NCBI GenBank assembly: GCA_035508435.1
Contig: DATJNA010000079.1
Location: 1 to 64,000, forward strand
DNA: 64,000 nt
Origin: JASHVB01 sp035508435
Lineage (GTDB): Bacteria > Pseudomonadota > Alphaproteobacteria > Acetobacterales > Acetobacteraceae
Direction: 5' to 3'
The notes beneath the pieces are model-generated. The model did no database searches. It was not told the DNA's origin and was given only the letters and a program-made list of their open reading frames with translations. Of the stretch, positions 32,338 to 40,449 are shown one piece after another; position 1 is the first letter of the stretch, and each line of letters opens with the position of its first letter. Position numbers and translations under genes: made by a program.

Positions 32338-33132
32338 CTACCCCGCCCGCCGCGCCAGGATGAACAGGCGCTGGAACGGCAGCAGCGTCGCGCCGTCCGG
32401 ACGGCGCGGATAATGCGGGCGTAACGCCGCGGCATAGGCGGCACGGTATGAGGCGCGCAGATCGGCTGGCAGCTTGTCCAGGAACGGCCGCAGGCTGCTG
32501 CCCGCGGCCCATTCCACCACGGCGTCCTCGCCTCGCAGCACGTGGAGATAGGTCGTCTCCCACAGGTCCAGCGCCGCGACGCGCGGACGCAGCAGATCGT
32601 AGTAGGCTGTGGCGGGCAGAATGGCGCGGGCGAAGCCGGCGTCGCGCAAATGCGACGCCCAGGGGCCGAACCCGGCAACCTCGTTCTGCAATCGCCGCAG
32701 GGGCGCGTCGTGCATGGCCGGCATCTGCACCGCGAGGACGCCGCCCGGAGCGAGCAAGGAAACCAGGCGTGGGAACAGGGTCTCGTGCCCGCCCACCCAG
32801 TGCAGCGCGGCGTTGGAGAAGATCAGGTCCGGGGCTGCCGCGCCGTCGGCCGGCGTCCAGGTGGCGAAATCGCCTTGTTCGAAGCGGCAGTCGGGGGCGG
32901 CATCGCGCGCCTTGGCCAGCATCGCCGCCGAGCCGTCAACGCCCAGAATCTCCGCGGCGGGGAAACGGCGGTGCAGGATGGCGGTGACGTTGCCGGCCCC
33001 GCAGCCCAGGTCCACCACATGGCGCGGCGACCCCAGCGGAACCTGCGCCAACAGGTCCAAAGCCGGCCGCAGCCGTTCGTCGGAGAAGCGCAGGTACTGG
33101 CCGGGATCCCAGCTTGCCGCGGCGATCGCCAT
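32338..33132 (-). CDS. tam: trans-aconitate methyltransferase-like SAM-dependent methyltransferase
   Basis: The 264-residue protein begins with the Tam-type segment WDPGQYLRFSDERLRPALDLL. It has the SAM-binding motif I (VVDLGCGAGNVTAIL) and the acidic loop LGVDGSAAML, then DLIFSNAALHWVGGHETLFPRL, which is strongly conserved in trans-aconitate methyltransferases. Tam detoxifies trans-aconitate, an inhibitor of the citric acid cycle. ATG 33132 lies one base from the upstream small membrane gene, so the two are likely coupled. A longer frame upstream would overlap that gene. Confidence 0.85.
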   Translation of the reverse strand: MAIAAASWDPGQYLRFSDERLRPALDLLAQVPLGSPRHVVDLGCGAGNVTAILHRRFPAAEILGVDGSAAMLAKARDAAPDCRFEQGDFATWTPADGAAAPDLIFSNAALHWVGGHETLFPRLVSLLAPGGVLAVQMPAMHDAPLRRLQNEVAGFGPWASHLRDAGFARAILPATAYYDLLRPRVAALDLWETTYLHVLRGEDAVVEWAAGSSLRPFLDKLPADLRASYRAAYAAALRPHYPRRPDGATLLPFQRLFILARRAG

Positions 33133-33133
33133 G

Positions 33134-33325
33134 TCAGTGATTGCTCGCGTCAACCCGGTCGAAATACTGTTTGATGCGGTAGAAGATGCCGGCGACCGCG
33201 GCAACGGCGATCAGCAGACCGATCGTGGACTGCACGCCAGACCCGTCGGACGCGAACACCAGGCCGCCGATCGCGACCAGGGTCAGCAACACCAACACCA
33301 GCCACTCACTCAGCTCCATGTCCAT
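33134..33325 (-). CDS. small membrane protein, unknown function
   Basis: This 63-residue protein has two hydrophobic helices (about 8-26 and 34-50) joined by a short glycine/serine turn (SDGSGVQS), and a basic, soluble C-terminus (RIKQYFDRVDASNH). It lies between a sensor kinase gene and tam on the same strand with very short gaps. The composition and tight packing support a real gene. No family is recognised. Confidence 0.6.
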   Translation of the reverse strand: MDMELSEWLVLVLLTLVAIGGLVFASDGSGVQSTIGLLIAVAAVAGIFYRIKQYFDRVDASNH

Positions 33326-33358
33326 GGCTTGCTCCCCGAGTTTGCGCGCCGGCGCGCC

Positions 33359-34840
33359 CTATACGTCGGCCTTCGCGGCGGGCGCAATGTCATGCTCTGC
33401 GGCGGAGGTGCCTTTGGCTTTGCCTGTGTGGCGGTCCGGCTCGTCCGCCAGCCGTGCGATTCGCAGTGTCAGGCGAAACACGGTGCCCTCCGGGCCGGAC
33501 GAGGCCAGCGCGATCTCGCCGCCATGGGCCAGCGTCAGGTCGCGGGCGATGGCGAGACCGAGTCCGGTGCCCTCATGCCGCGTGCTGCGGGTGAACGGGT
33601 GGAACAAGGTGGCGCGCACCGAGTCCGGCAGGCCGGGACCGTCGTCCGCCACGTCGATGGTGACCGAGCCTTGTTCGGCCGATGCCGAGACGCGAGCCAA
33701 TCTCGCCCCGGCGTCCGCGGCGTTGCGCAGCAGATTGGCGAGCACGCGGAAAAACTGGTTGCGGTCGGCTTCGACCAGCAATCCCGGCGGCACCTGGTTG
33801 TGGACGGCAAAGGCACGGCCCGGCGCGCGGGCGGCCGTGCTCGCTTCATCCACCAGCAATCCAAGCGCCACGGGGGCAAGCTGGAGCGGCGGCGGACCCT
33901 CGCGGGCGAAATCGAGCGTCCGTCGCACCAGGTCGGTGGCGCGATCCGCCGTTCGCATCAGCATGTCGGCCGCGCGTTGCACGCTCGCGTCGGGATGTGC
34001 CTGGAGGCGCTCGGCGGTCAGCAGTACCGGCGCCAGGACGCCGCGCAGATCGTGACTGATGCGGGCGACGGCGCTGCCGAGGGCGGAGAGGCGCGCATTG
34101 CGCCACAGCGCGTTGCGCAACTCGCCCTGCAACGCCGACAGCTCGCGCGCCGCCACCGTCATTTCGTCATTGGCATGCTTGCCGGCGCGTGGCGGCTCCA
34201 GCGGCCGACTATGCTCGGGTGCCAGGCGGAATGCGGTGATGCTGGCGATGATCCGCCGCATCGGCCGCACCATCAGCAGCCAGACAGCGGCATAGACGGT
34301 GATGCCGGTGAGGCAAGCCGTCAGCAGCGACACCCAGACGAAGTCGCCGGCGAACTGGCGCAGCGCGTCGGTCTCCCTGTGGGTGCGGAACACGAGCTCG
34401 ATATGCGTGCCGGGCGGCGTGTCGAGGGTGGCGAGGAGGCGGGTTTCCTCGTGGCGATCGTCCGCCAGCGCGCGGAGGGCGTGGATGGTGCGCATGACCC
34501 AGCCCTCGTTCCGCATCACGATGGTCTGGTCGGGGATGACCGGCGCCGGCCCGCCGAGAGTGACCGGCAGGTGCCCGGGTTCCGCCATGCGGATCCAGTT
34601 CGTGCCCGAGAGGCGCAGCAGCTCGGCGGCGGTCGTCGGCGCCACCGCGTGGTCGGGGTCGCTGCTCGCCGCCAGGGCCGCGATGCGCGCGTCGTCCATG
34701 CGTTCCTGCAGCCAGGCCAGGCGTTCGTGGGTGAGCTGCGGGACAAACACCAGCACCTCGACCGCCAGCACGATGACAATGGTCAGCCGGAACAGCCGGG
34801 CCGAGAGGCTGTGGCGCAATGCGGTGGCGCAGGGGGCCAT
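33359..34840 (-). CDS. membrane-bound sensor histidine kinase
   Basis: The 493-residue protein has two transmembrane helices (about 17-34 and 167-190) flanking a periplasmic sensor of about 130 residues. A HAMP-like linker follows, then HisKA with ARISHDLRGVLAP (His 263) and HATPase (NLLRNAADAG, DDGPGLP, HEGTGLGLAIARDL). The C-terminus is charged and disordered. No response regulator gene lies next to it, so it may signal to a distant partner. Four bases separate it from the upstream patatin gene. Confidence 0.9.
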   Translation of the reverse strand: MAPCATALRHSLSARLFRLTIVIVLAVEVLVFVPQLTHERLAWLQERMDDARIAALAASSDPDHAVAPTTAAELLRLSGTNWIRMAEPGHLPVTLGGPAPVIPDQTIVMRNEGWVMRTIHALRALADDRHEETRLLATLDTPPGTHIELVFRTHRETDALRQFAGDFVWVSLLTACLTGITVYAAVWLLMVRPMRRIIASITAFRLAPEHSRPLEPPRAGKHANDEMTVAARELSALQGELRNALWRNARLSALGSAVARISHDLRGVLAPVLLTAERLQAHPDASVQRAADMLMRTADRATDLVRRTLDFAREGPPPLQLAPVALGLLVDEASTAARAPGRAFAVHNQVPPGLLVEADRNQFFRVLANLLRNAADAGARLARVSASAEQGSVTIDVADDGPGLPDSVRATLFHPFTRSTRHEGTGLGLAIARDLTLAHGGEIALASSGPEGTVFRLTLRIARLADEPDRHTGKAKGTSAAEHDIAPAAKADV

Positions 34841-34845
34841 GGCGC

Positions 34846-35799
34846 TCAGTCCGCCGCGGCGCGCAGGCCGCCGCTGCAGGTTGGGATGGCGGCGCGTCCG
34901 GCCTGGAACAATGCGGACAGGAACTCTGCCTCGCCGTTGAATTTTGACGAGATCGGCAGGTCGAGCAAGGCGGCGTCGGCGTCGTAGGACACCAGGCGGA
35001 CGCAGGCGGGCAGCGCGGCGAGTTCGGCGGCCAGCACGTTATGGCAGGCGATCTCGTTCAGCCGGTTGGTGATCTCCATCGGCGTGGCGGGCACGCCGGG
35101 GCGGCGGGCGGGCTGGGCGCGGATCAGGATCAGCTCCTGTGGCAGGGTCGGACCCAGCAGCGGGCCGAGCGGCGGGTTCCCAGCATAGCCGCCGTCCCAA
35201 AAGGCGCGCTCGCCGATGCGGACGGCCGGGAAGACGAAGGGAAGGCACGCGGAGGCAAGCAGCACGTCCGCGGTGATCGCCGTGTTTTCGAAGCAGACTG
35301 CCTCGCCGGTCTCGACATCGGTGGCGGCGACGGTGAGGCGCGGGGCTGCCGGGTGGGCGAGCAATGCGGGTTCCAGCAGGTCGGCGAGCAAGGGACGCAG
35401 CGGGTTATGGCCGAACGGGTTGAGCTGGGCAGGAGAGAACAGGCGCATCGCCATTTCCCAACCGCGCCAGAGCAAGGAATTGGACAGGTCCCAGCCGAAC
35501 AACCAGCGTTCGAGGGGGCCGTTCTGGAACGGGCTGAGATTGTGGACCTGGGCGACGCGCTGCCACAGTTCGCGCATTTCGCGCCGTGCCCCGGCGTTGC
35601 CGCCGCGCACCAGCCCTTGGACCAGAAGCGTGCCGAGGATCGCGCCGGAGGAGACGCCGCAGATGGCGCCGATCTGCACGCCGTCTTCGAGCAAGCGGTC
35701 GAGGACGCCCCAGGTGAAGGCGCCATGGGCCCCGCCGCCCTGCAAGGCGAGGGCGACGCCGGGACGGCGGACAGTGCTCCCCGAACACGATTCCGTCAT
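34846..35799 (-). CDS. patatin-like phospholipase
   Basis: This 317-residue acyl hydrolase uses a Ser-Asp dyad. The oxyanion loop QGGGAHGAFTWGVL is at 20-33, the nucleophile elbow GVSSG has Ser 50, and the catalytic Asp lies in DGGYAGNPPLG near residue 200. There is no signal peptide. Both catalytic motifs are intact, so activity on lipids is expected. It is transcribed ahead of the sensor kinase with a five-base gap, suggesting co-expression. Confidence 0.9.
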   Translation of the reverse strand: MTESCSGSTVRRPGVALALQGGGAHGAFTWGVLDRLLEDGVQIGAICGVSSGAILGTLLVQGLVRGGNAGARREMRELWQRVAQVHNLSPFQNGPLERWLFGWDLSNSLLWRGWEMAMRLFSPAQLNPFGHNPLRPLLADLLEPALLAHPAAPRLTVAATDVETGEAVCFENTAITADVLLASACLPFVFPAVRIGERAFWDGGYAGNPPLGPLLGPTLPQELILIRAQPARRPGVPATPMEITNRLNEIACHNVLAAELAALPACVRLVSYDADAALLDLPISSKFNGEAEFLSALFQAGRAAIPTCSGGLRAAAD

Positions 35800-36105
35800 G
35801 GCGGGCTAGGTGGGGAACGCAAGCGCCGAGGGCAACGGTCCCGATGCCGGAGACGTGGAGCGTGTCGCAAGTGTCATTCTGCCGAGGGGAATAAAGGAAT
35901 TTCTCCCTGTCTTGTAGGGCTGGGCCGCAGAACGGACCCGCGGGCTTGGGCGGTAGCGCGGGCCGAGGGTGCGGGCGGCGACGCGGAACCAGGGTGAAAG
36001 GTGGAAGGTAACGCGATGCCGGTGGCGCCACGCATGCCTCGGCCAGGCCGCGTCCTCGCCGCCAGGCCCGGAAGGCGCGCGGAGTTTCCCGGAATGCCGC
36101 GCCGG
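35800..36105. other. intergenic region between patatin and CoA-transferase
   Basis: This 306-base gap contains no frame with credible protein composition, no clear hairpin with a T-run and no recognisable operator. The leftward promoter for the patatin gene probably lies within 35800-35900, where AT content is somewhat higher. Confidence 0.4.
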
Positions 36106-37272
36106 TCAACCGCCGTGGGGCAGCTTGCCGCCTGGGTAGCCCAGCTCCGCCAGGATCTCCTCGGTTTGCTCACCCAGCCCGGGTGCGCCGAAGCGAATGT
36201 CGGCCGGTGTGGCGGAGAACCGCGCCGCGGGGCGGGTCTGCCGCAGACGGCCGGCCGCACCATGCTCTGTCTCCACCACCGTTCCGTTGGCCAGCACTTG
36301 CTCATGACGGATGACCTGGCTGCGAGTCAGGACCGGGGCGCAAGGCACGTCCTCGGCGGTGAGGCGCGCCAGCCATTCGGTCGCGGGGCGGGTCAGCAGC
36401 ATCTCCTGCGTCAGGCGCAGGCGGTCGTCGATGTGCTGCTGGCGCAGCGCCGGGGTGCGGAAGCGCGGGTCGTCCTGCCATTCCGGATGGTCGAGCGCGC
36501 GGGTCAGGCCCTCCCACTGCTTGTTGGTCTGCACCGCGGCGCTGATGTAGCCGTCGGCGGTGGCGTAGATCAGGTCGATGGCGCTGGCGGTCTCGGCCTG
36601 GGTCTTCTCCGCGCCGACGAAGGTCTGGCCGGCCATGTCGGAGCTCCACAGGAATTGCAGCACAGCGTCCAGCATGGAGAGGCGCACGTGCTGGCCCTCG
36701 CCGGTGCGGGCGCGATGCAGCAGGGCGGCGGTGATCGCCTGCGATGCGGTGACCGCGGTCAGCTTGTCCGGCAGGATGGTGCGCACGAGGCGCGGGCGCT
36801 CGGCGTCGGAGCCTGCCTGGATGGTCGCCAGGCTGGACAGTGCCTGCACCACGGGGTCGTAGGCGGGCTTGGCGGCATAGGGGCCGGTCTCGCCGAAGCC
36901 GCTGATCGAGACATAGACGATGCCGGGTGACACCGCGCGGACCGCGGGTTCGTCGAGGCCCATGCGCTCCACCACGCCGGGGCGGAAGTTCTGGATGAAC
37001 ACATCGGCGGTGGCGGCGAGCTTCAGCACGGCCTCGCGCGCCGCCGGGGTCTTCAGGTCGAGCGCGATCGAGCGCTTGTTGCGGTTGTTGTTGAGGAAGG
37101 AGGCGGAGAAGCCGCCCTTCCGGTTGGCCGAGGCGCGGGTGTGGTCGCCGCCCTGCGGTTGCTCCACCTTGATCACGTCGGCGCCCTGGTCGGCCAGGAT
37201 CATGGTGGCCAACGGGCCGGAGATGTTGGAGGTGAGATCGACGATGCGATAGCCGTGCAGCGGTCCGGGCAT
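36106..37272 (-). CDS. class III (CaiB/BaiF-type) CoA-transferase
   Basis: The 388-residue enzyme moves CoA between carboxylic acids. It shows the family's N-terminal Rossmann motifs (RIVDLTSNISGPLATMILAD, GADVIKVEQPQGGDHTR) and NNNRNKRSIALDLKTPAAR, and the catalytic Asp in SMLDAVLQFLW. The C-terminal PCAPVLTRSQVIRHEQVLANG segment is also typical. ATG 37272 is chosen because it starts at the conserved domain, while the longer frame upstream is shadow sequence. Substrate pair is unknown, and it may serve the acid-degradation operon further left. Confidence 0.92.
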   Translation of the reverse strand: MPGPLHGYRIVDLTSNISGPLATMILADQGADVIKVEQPQGGDHTRASANRKGGFSASFLNNNRNKRSIALDLKTPAAREAVLKLAATADVFIQNFRPGVVERMGLDEPAVRAVSPGIVYVSISGFGETGPYAAKPAYDPVVQALSSLATIQAGSDAERPRLVRTILPDKLTAVTASQAITAALLHRARTGEGQHVRLSMLDAVLQFLWSSDMAGQTFVGAEKTQAETASAIDLIYATADGYISAAVQTNKQWEGLTRALDHPEWQDDPRFRTPALRQQHIDDRLRLTQEMLLTRPATEWLARLTAEDVPCAPVLTRSQVIRHEQVLANGTVVETEHGAAGRLRQTRPAARFSATPADIRFGAPGLGEQTEEILAELGYPGGKLPHGG

Positions 37273-37420
37273 GGTGGCGGATGACTCCTCGGCGAGATGG
37301 CAGCGTCTGCGGGCAACTGCCTGCGGGGACCATCCCCGATGCGATGGGTTCCGGCAATATGGGGCGGTCAATCCATTGTGGTTGCGAGCCGAGGTAGGGC
37401 GCGATGACACTGGATGCGCG

Positions 37421-38698
37421 CTATCCGTAGACCCGGCGCCCCGCCTTCCAGGTGCCCAGCACCACGCCTTCCAGCGCGCGGCCGTCGAACGGCGTATTCT
37501 GCGCCTTGCCGGGCAGCCGGCCGGATTCGACCTGCCAGATGCGCTCGGGATGGAACAAGCACAGGTCGGCGGGGGCGCCCTTGGCCAGACGCCCGCCGTC
37601 GATGCCAAGCAAGCGGGCGGGGCGCGCGGTCAGCAGTTCGATCGCCTGCGGCAGGGTGAGTGTGCCGTTGTGGACCTGTGCCAGGGTCACGCCCAGCAGC
37701 GTTGCCAGGCCGACACCGCCGGGCGCGGCCTGGGCGAAGGGCAGGCGCTTGTCGTCGGCGTCGCGCGGCTGGTGGTCGGAGGCGATGGCATCGATGGTGC
37801 CATCGGCCAGGGCGGCGGCGACCGCCTGGCGGTCGGTGTCCTTGCGCAGCGGGGGCGACAGCTTGGCATAGGTCCGGAAGTCGCCGATCGCGGTCTCATT
37901 CAGGTCGAAGTAGGGCGGGGCGGTGTCGCAGGTGATGGCGACGCCGTCCTGCCTGGCGTGGCGGATCAGGGCCAGCGCCTCGGCGGTCGAGATGTGGGCG
38001 AAATGCAAGGCACCGCCGGTGAGACGCGCGAGGCTGATGTCGCGCGCCACCTGGATTGCCTCGGCGGCGGCGGGAATGCCGGGCAGGCCGAGGCGGGTGG
38101 CCAGCTCGCCCTCGGTGGCGGCACCGCCCGCGGCAAGCGATGGCTCCTCCGGGTGCTGCACGATCCGGGCGCCGAAGCCGCGGGCATAGGACAGCGCCGA
38201 GCGCATCAGCCGCGCTGATCGCAACGCATTGGCACCGTCGGTGAACGCGACAGCGCCTGCTTCGCGCAGCAGGCCGAGTTCGGCCAGCGCCTCGCCGGCG
38301 CAACCGGTGGTGATGGCGGCGTAGGGGAGGATGGTGAGGCTGCCGGTGTCCTCGCCACGGCGGCGCATCAGGTGCACCAGGGCGGGGTCGTCGATCGCGG
38401 GGATCGTGTCGGGCAGTGCGGCAAGGGTGGTGATGCCGCCCGCGGCGGCGGCCTGCGCGGCGGAGGCGATGGTCTCGCGGTATTCGAACCCGGGCTCGCC
38501 GAGTGCCGCGCGCATGTCCACGAGGCCGGGGCAGAGGACGGCGCCGGCTTCCTGAACCATGGCTGCCCCATCCGGGCGGCCAAGGTCGGCGCCGAAATCG
38601 GCGATGAGCCCGTCGCGGACCAGCAGGTCGCCCTGCGTGTCGATGGCGCACGAGGGATCGAGCAAGCGGACGTTGAGGAACAACGTGTCGGGGGTCAT
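37421..38698 (-). CDS. non-catalytic dihydroorotase-like protein (PyrC')
   Basis: The 425-residue amidohydrolase-fold protein is clearly homologous to dihydroorotase (PGLVDMRAALGEPGFEYRET, AHISTAEAL, GRLAKGAPADLCLF). The metal ligands are gone: the HxH of DMHVHLREPG is R63 and A65 here, and the usual PHH of the barrel is APPY. The end of the DHAPH motif is also altered (SDHQPRD). It should therefore be inactive. In Pseudomonas and relatives an inactive PyrC' partners PyrB in the ATCase holoenzyme. The position directly downstream of pyrB supports that role. An active dihydroorotase must be encoded elsewhere. Confidence 0.88.
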   Translation of the reverse strand: MTPDTLFLNVRLLDPSCAIDTQGDLLVRDGLIADFGADLGRPDGAAMVQEAGAVLCPGLVDMRAALGEPGFEYRETIASAAQAAAAGGITTLAALPDTIPAIDDPALVHLMRRRGEDTGSLTILPYAAITTGCAGEALAELGLLREAGAVAFTDGANALRSARLMRSALSYARGFGARIVQHPEEPSLAAGGAATEGELATRLGLPGIPAAAEAIQVARDISLARLTGGALHFAHISTAEALALIRHARQDGVAITCDTAPPYFDLNETAIGDFRTYAKLSPPLRKDTDRQAVAAALADGTIDAIASDHQPRDADDKRLPFAQAAPGGVGLATLLGVTLAQVHNGTLTLPQAIELLTARPARLLGIDGGRLAKGAPADLCLFHPERIWQVESGRLPGKAQNTPFDGRALEGVVLGTWKAGRRVYG

Positions 38699-38725
38699 CG
38701 TGGCATGGGGTTGGGCCTGGCCGGG

Positions 38726-38825
38726 AAACTCCCCCTCCCCTTGCGTGAGGGGGTTGGGGGGAGGGGTTTGTGCCGTGCGAACCCCACCCCCCAGCCACCT
38801 CCCGCAGGGGGAGGGGGAGGCATGG
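38726..38825. repeat. GC-rich long inverted repeat between pyrB and pyrC'
   Basis: A left arm of about 40 bases, starting CTCCCCCTCCCCTTGCG and ending GGGGGGAGGGGTT, is almost perfectly complementary to a right arm starting AACCCCACCCCCCAGCC and ending GGGGGAGGGGGAG. They are separated by about 11 bases. The transcript would fold into a very stable hairpin in the operon spacer. It resembles the purine/pyrimidine-rich palindromes that occur in many copies in some alphaproteobacterial genomes. Confidence 0.65.
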
Positions 38826-38848
38826 CGCTGGCCCTGCGCTCCCTTCCC

Positions 38849-39853
38849 TCAGTCATTCCGCCGATGCCGCCGCGCCAGCGTGTCGAGCACCGCCATGCGC
38901 ACCGCGACCCCCATTTCGACTTGCTCCTTGATGACGCTGCGGTCCGGGTCGTCGGCCACCGCGCTGTCGATCTCCACGCCCCTGTTCATTGGGCCGGGGT
39001 GCATCACCAGTGCATCTGGCTTCGCGTAGGCCAGCTTCTCCGCGTCCAGGCCGAAGAAGCGGAAGAACTCGCGGGCGCTCGGGACGAGGCCGCCCTGCAT
39101 GCGCTCGCGCTGCAAGCGCAGCATCATGACGATGTCGGCGCCATCGAGGCCGGCGCGCATGTCGTGGAACACCTCGACGCCGAGCGCCGGCGCCTCGGCG
39201 GGCATCAGCGTCGGCGGGCCGATCACCCGCACCCGGCTGCCCATGGCGGTGAGCAAATGGATGTTGGAGCGCGCCACCCGCGAGTGCAGCACATCGCCGC
39301 AGATGGCGACGGTGAGGCCCTCCAGGCGGCCCTTGCGGCGGCGGATGGTCAGCGCATCCAGCAGCGCCTGGGTGGGATGCTCATGGGTGCCGTCGCCGGC
39401 GTTGATCACCGCGGCATCGACCTTCTGTGCCAGCAGGTTGGGCGCGCCCGACTGGGCGTGGCGCACCACCAGCAGGTCGCAGTTCATCGCATTCAGCGTC
39501 GCGGCGGTGTCGAGCAAGGTCTCGCCCTTGTTCACCGAGGAGGTGGAGACCGACATGTTGATCACGTCGGCGCCCAGCCGCTTGCCGGCGAGTTCGAAGC
39601 TGGTGCGGGTGCGGGTCGAGTCCTCAAAGAACAGATTGATCAGGGTCTGGCCGCGGAGGACGTCGCGCTGGGTCTGGCCGGAGCGGTTGAGCAAGACGTA
39701 GCTCGCGGCGAGATCGAGCAAGTGCCCGATCTCGGGCGGGTGCAGCCCTTCGATCGCCAGGAGGTGCTTCTGCCGGTAGGACACGGGCACTTGCTGGCCC
39801 GATTCGGGGTGGGGCGTCAATTGGGGCGGCGAGACATCGGGGCGGCGAGGCAT
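38849..39853 (-). CDS. pyrB: aspartate carbamoyltransferase catalytic subunit
   Basis: PyrB condenses carbamoyl phosphate and aspartate in pyrimidine synthesis. The 334 residues include the carbamoyl-phosphate motif FFEDSTRTRTSFELAGKRLG, STSSVNKGETLLDT, NAGDGTHEHPTQALLD and VMHPGPMNRGVEID. ATG 39853 gives a N-terminal extension of about 25 residues before the core, as in class A PyrB proteins that work with a PyrC-like partner. An upstream open frame is shadow sequence. No pyrI gene is present, which fits the PyrB-PyrC' type. Confidence 0.94.
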   Translation of the reverse strand: MPRRPDVSPPQLTPHPESGQQVPVSYRQKHLLAIEGLHPPEIGHLLDLAASYVLLNRSGQTQRDVLRGQTLINLFFEDSTRTRTSFELAGKRLGADVINMSVSTSSVNKGETLLDTAATLNAMNCDLLVVRHAQSGAPNLLAQKVDAAVINAGDGTHEHPTQALLDALTIRRRKGRLEGLTVAICGDVLHSRVARSNIHLLTAMGSRVRVIGPPTLMPAEAPALGVEVFHDMRAGLDGADIVMMLRLQRERMQGGLVPSAREFFRFFGLDAEKLAYAKPDALVMHPGPMNRGVEIDSAVADDPDRSVIKEQVEMGVAVRMAVLDTLARRHRRND

Positions 39854-40449
39854 GGCGTGCCGGCGCCGGGCTGAAGCGTTCGCCGGCCTGAGCGTGGCGC
39901 ATGGCCGCGTGTGGCCGCGTGGGGCCGCGAGTCGCGCGGGGCCGCGTGGGGCCGCGAGTCGCGCGGGCGTCTCAGTTCGCACGCGATGAGACGGGTTGGT
40001 GCTGTTTGGCGGCGCGTTGGCGCGGCTGATCATCGGCTCGTGCCGGCCGGCGCTGCGGTTGGTGACGAGGCAAGAATTGCAGCAGGTGCACACGGCGCGG
40101 CTGATAGCCGCGACCCGATACTGACAGCGGCGACCCAATCGTGGGCACGACATCGAGGCGGACGCACACGTTGCAAGCTCGAAAGCGCCGCCGTTGAAAG
40201 TTCGCGGGCACCGCAATGAATTGGGCCGGCGCGCAAGATCGGGGGGCAACCACGTGCGGCGGCGGCATGTCGCGTCTAGTCCAGCAGCCGCGTTCTGCGG
40301 CGGCATGTCGCGCCGCTCGGTTGCGGGACGCGGCGCTGGCGCGGCGTTACCTGCAAACGGCCGCCACCGCGGCATGACAGCGGTACGAATCGGAATGGCG
40401 GGGCTGGCTTTGCTCCGGCCCCGGTCGGTTGGTCGATGGTTGCAGAAAC
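39854..40449. other. repeat-bearing gap upstream of pyrB
   Basis: This 596-base region has no credible gene. It contains a short direct tandem repeat at 39902-39966, and two copies of GCGGCGGCATGTCGCG about 40 bases apart near 40260-40310. The remainder is GC-rich without a recognisable promoter, although the pyrB promoter must lie here or nearby. Confidence 0.5.
39902..39966. repeat. short GC-rich tandem repeat
   Basis: Units of the form GGCCGCGTGGGGCCGCGAG followed by TCGCGCGG repeat about twice, with a partial unit (GTGGCCGCGTG) in front. It lies just upstream of pyrB. The composition resembles the larger array at 56256-56460. Confidence 0.6.

Noticed and set aside
33359..34987. Long + strand open frame opposite the sensor kinase
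   Set aside because: The - strand frame has intact kinase motifs. The + strand frame shows no domain and has shadow composition.
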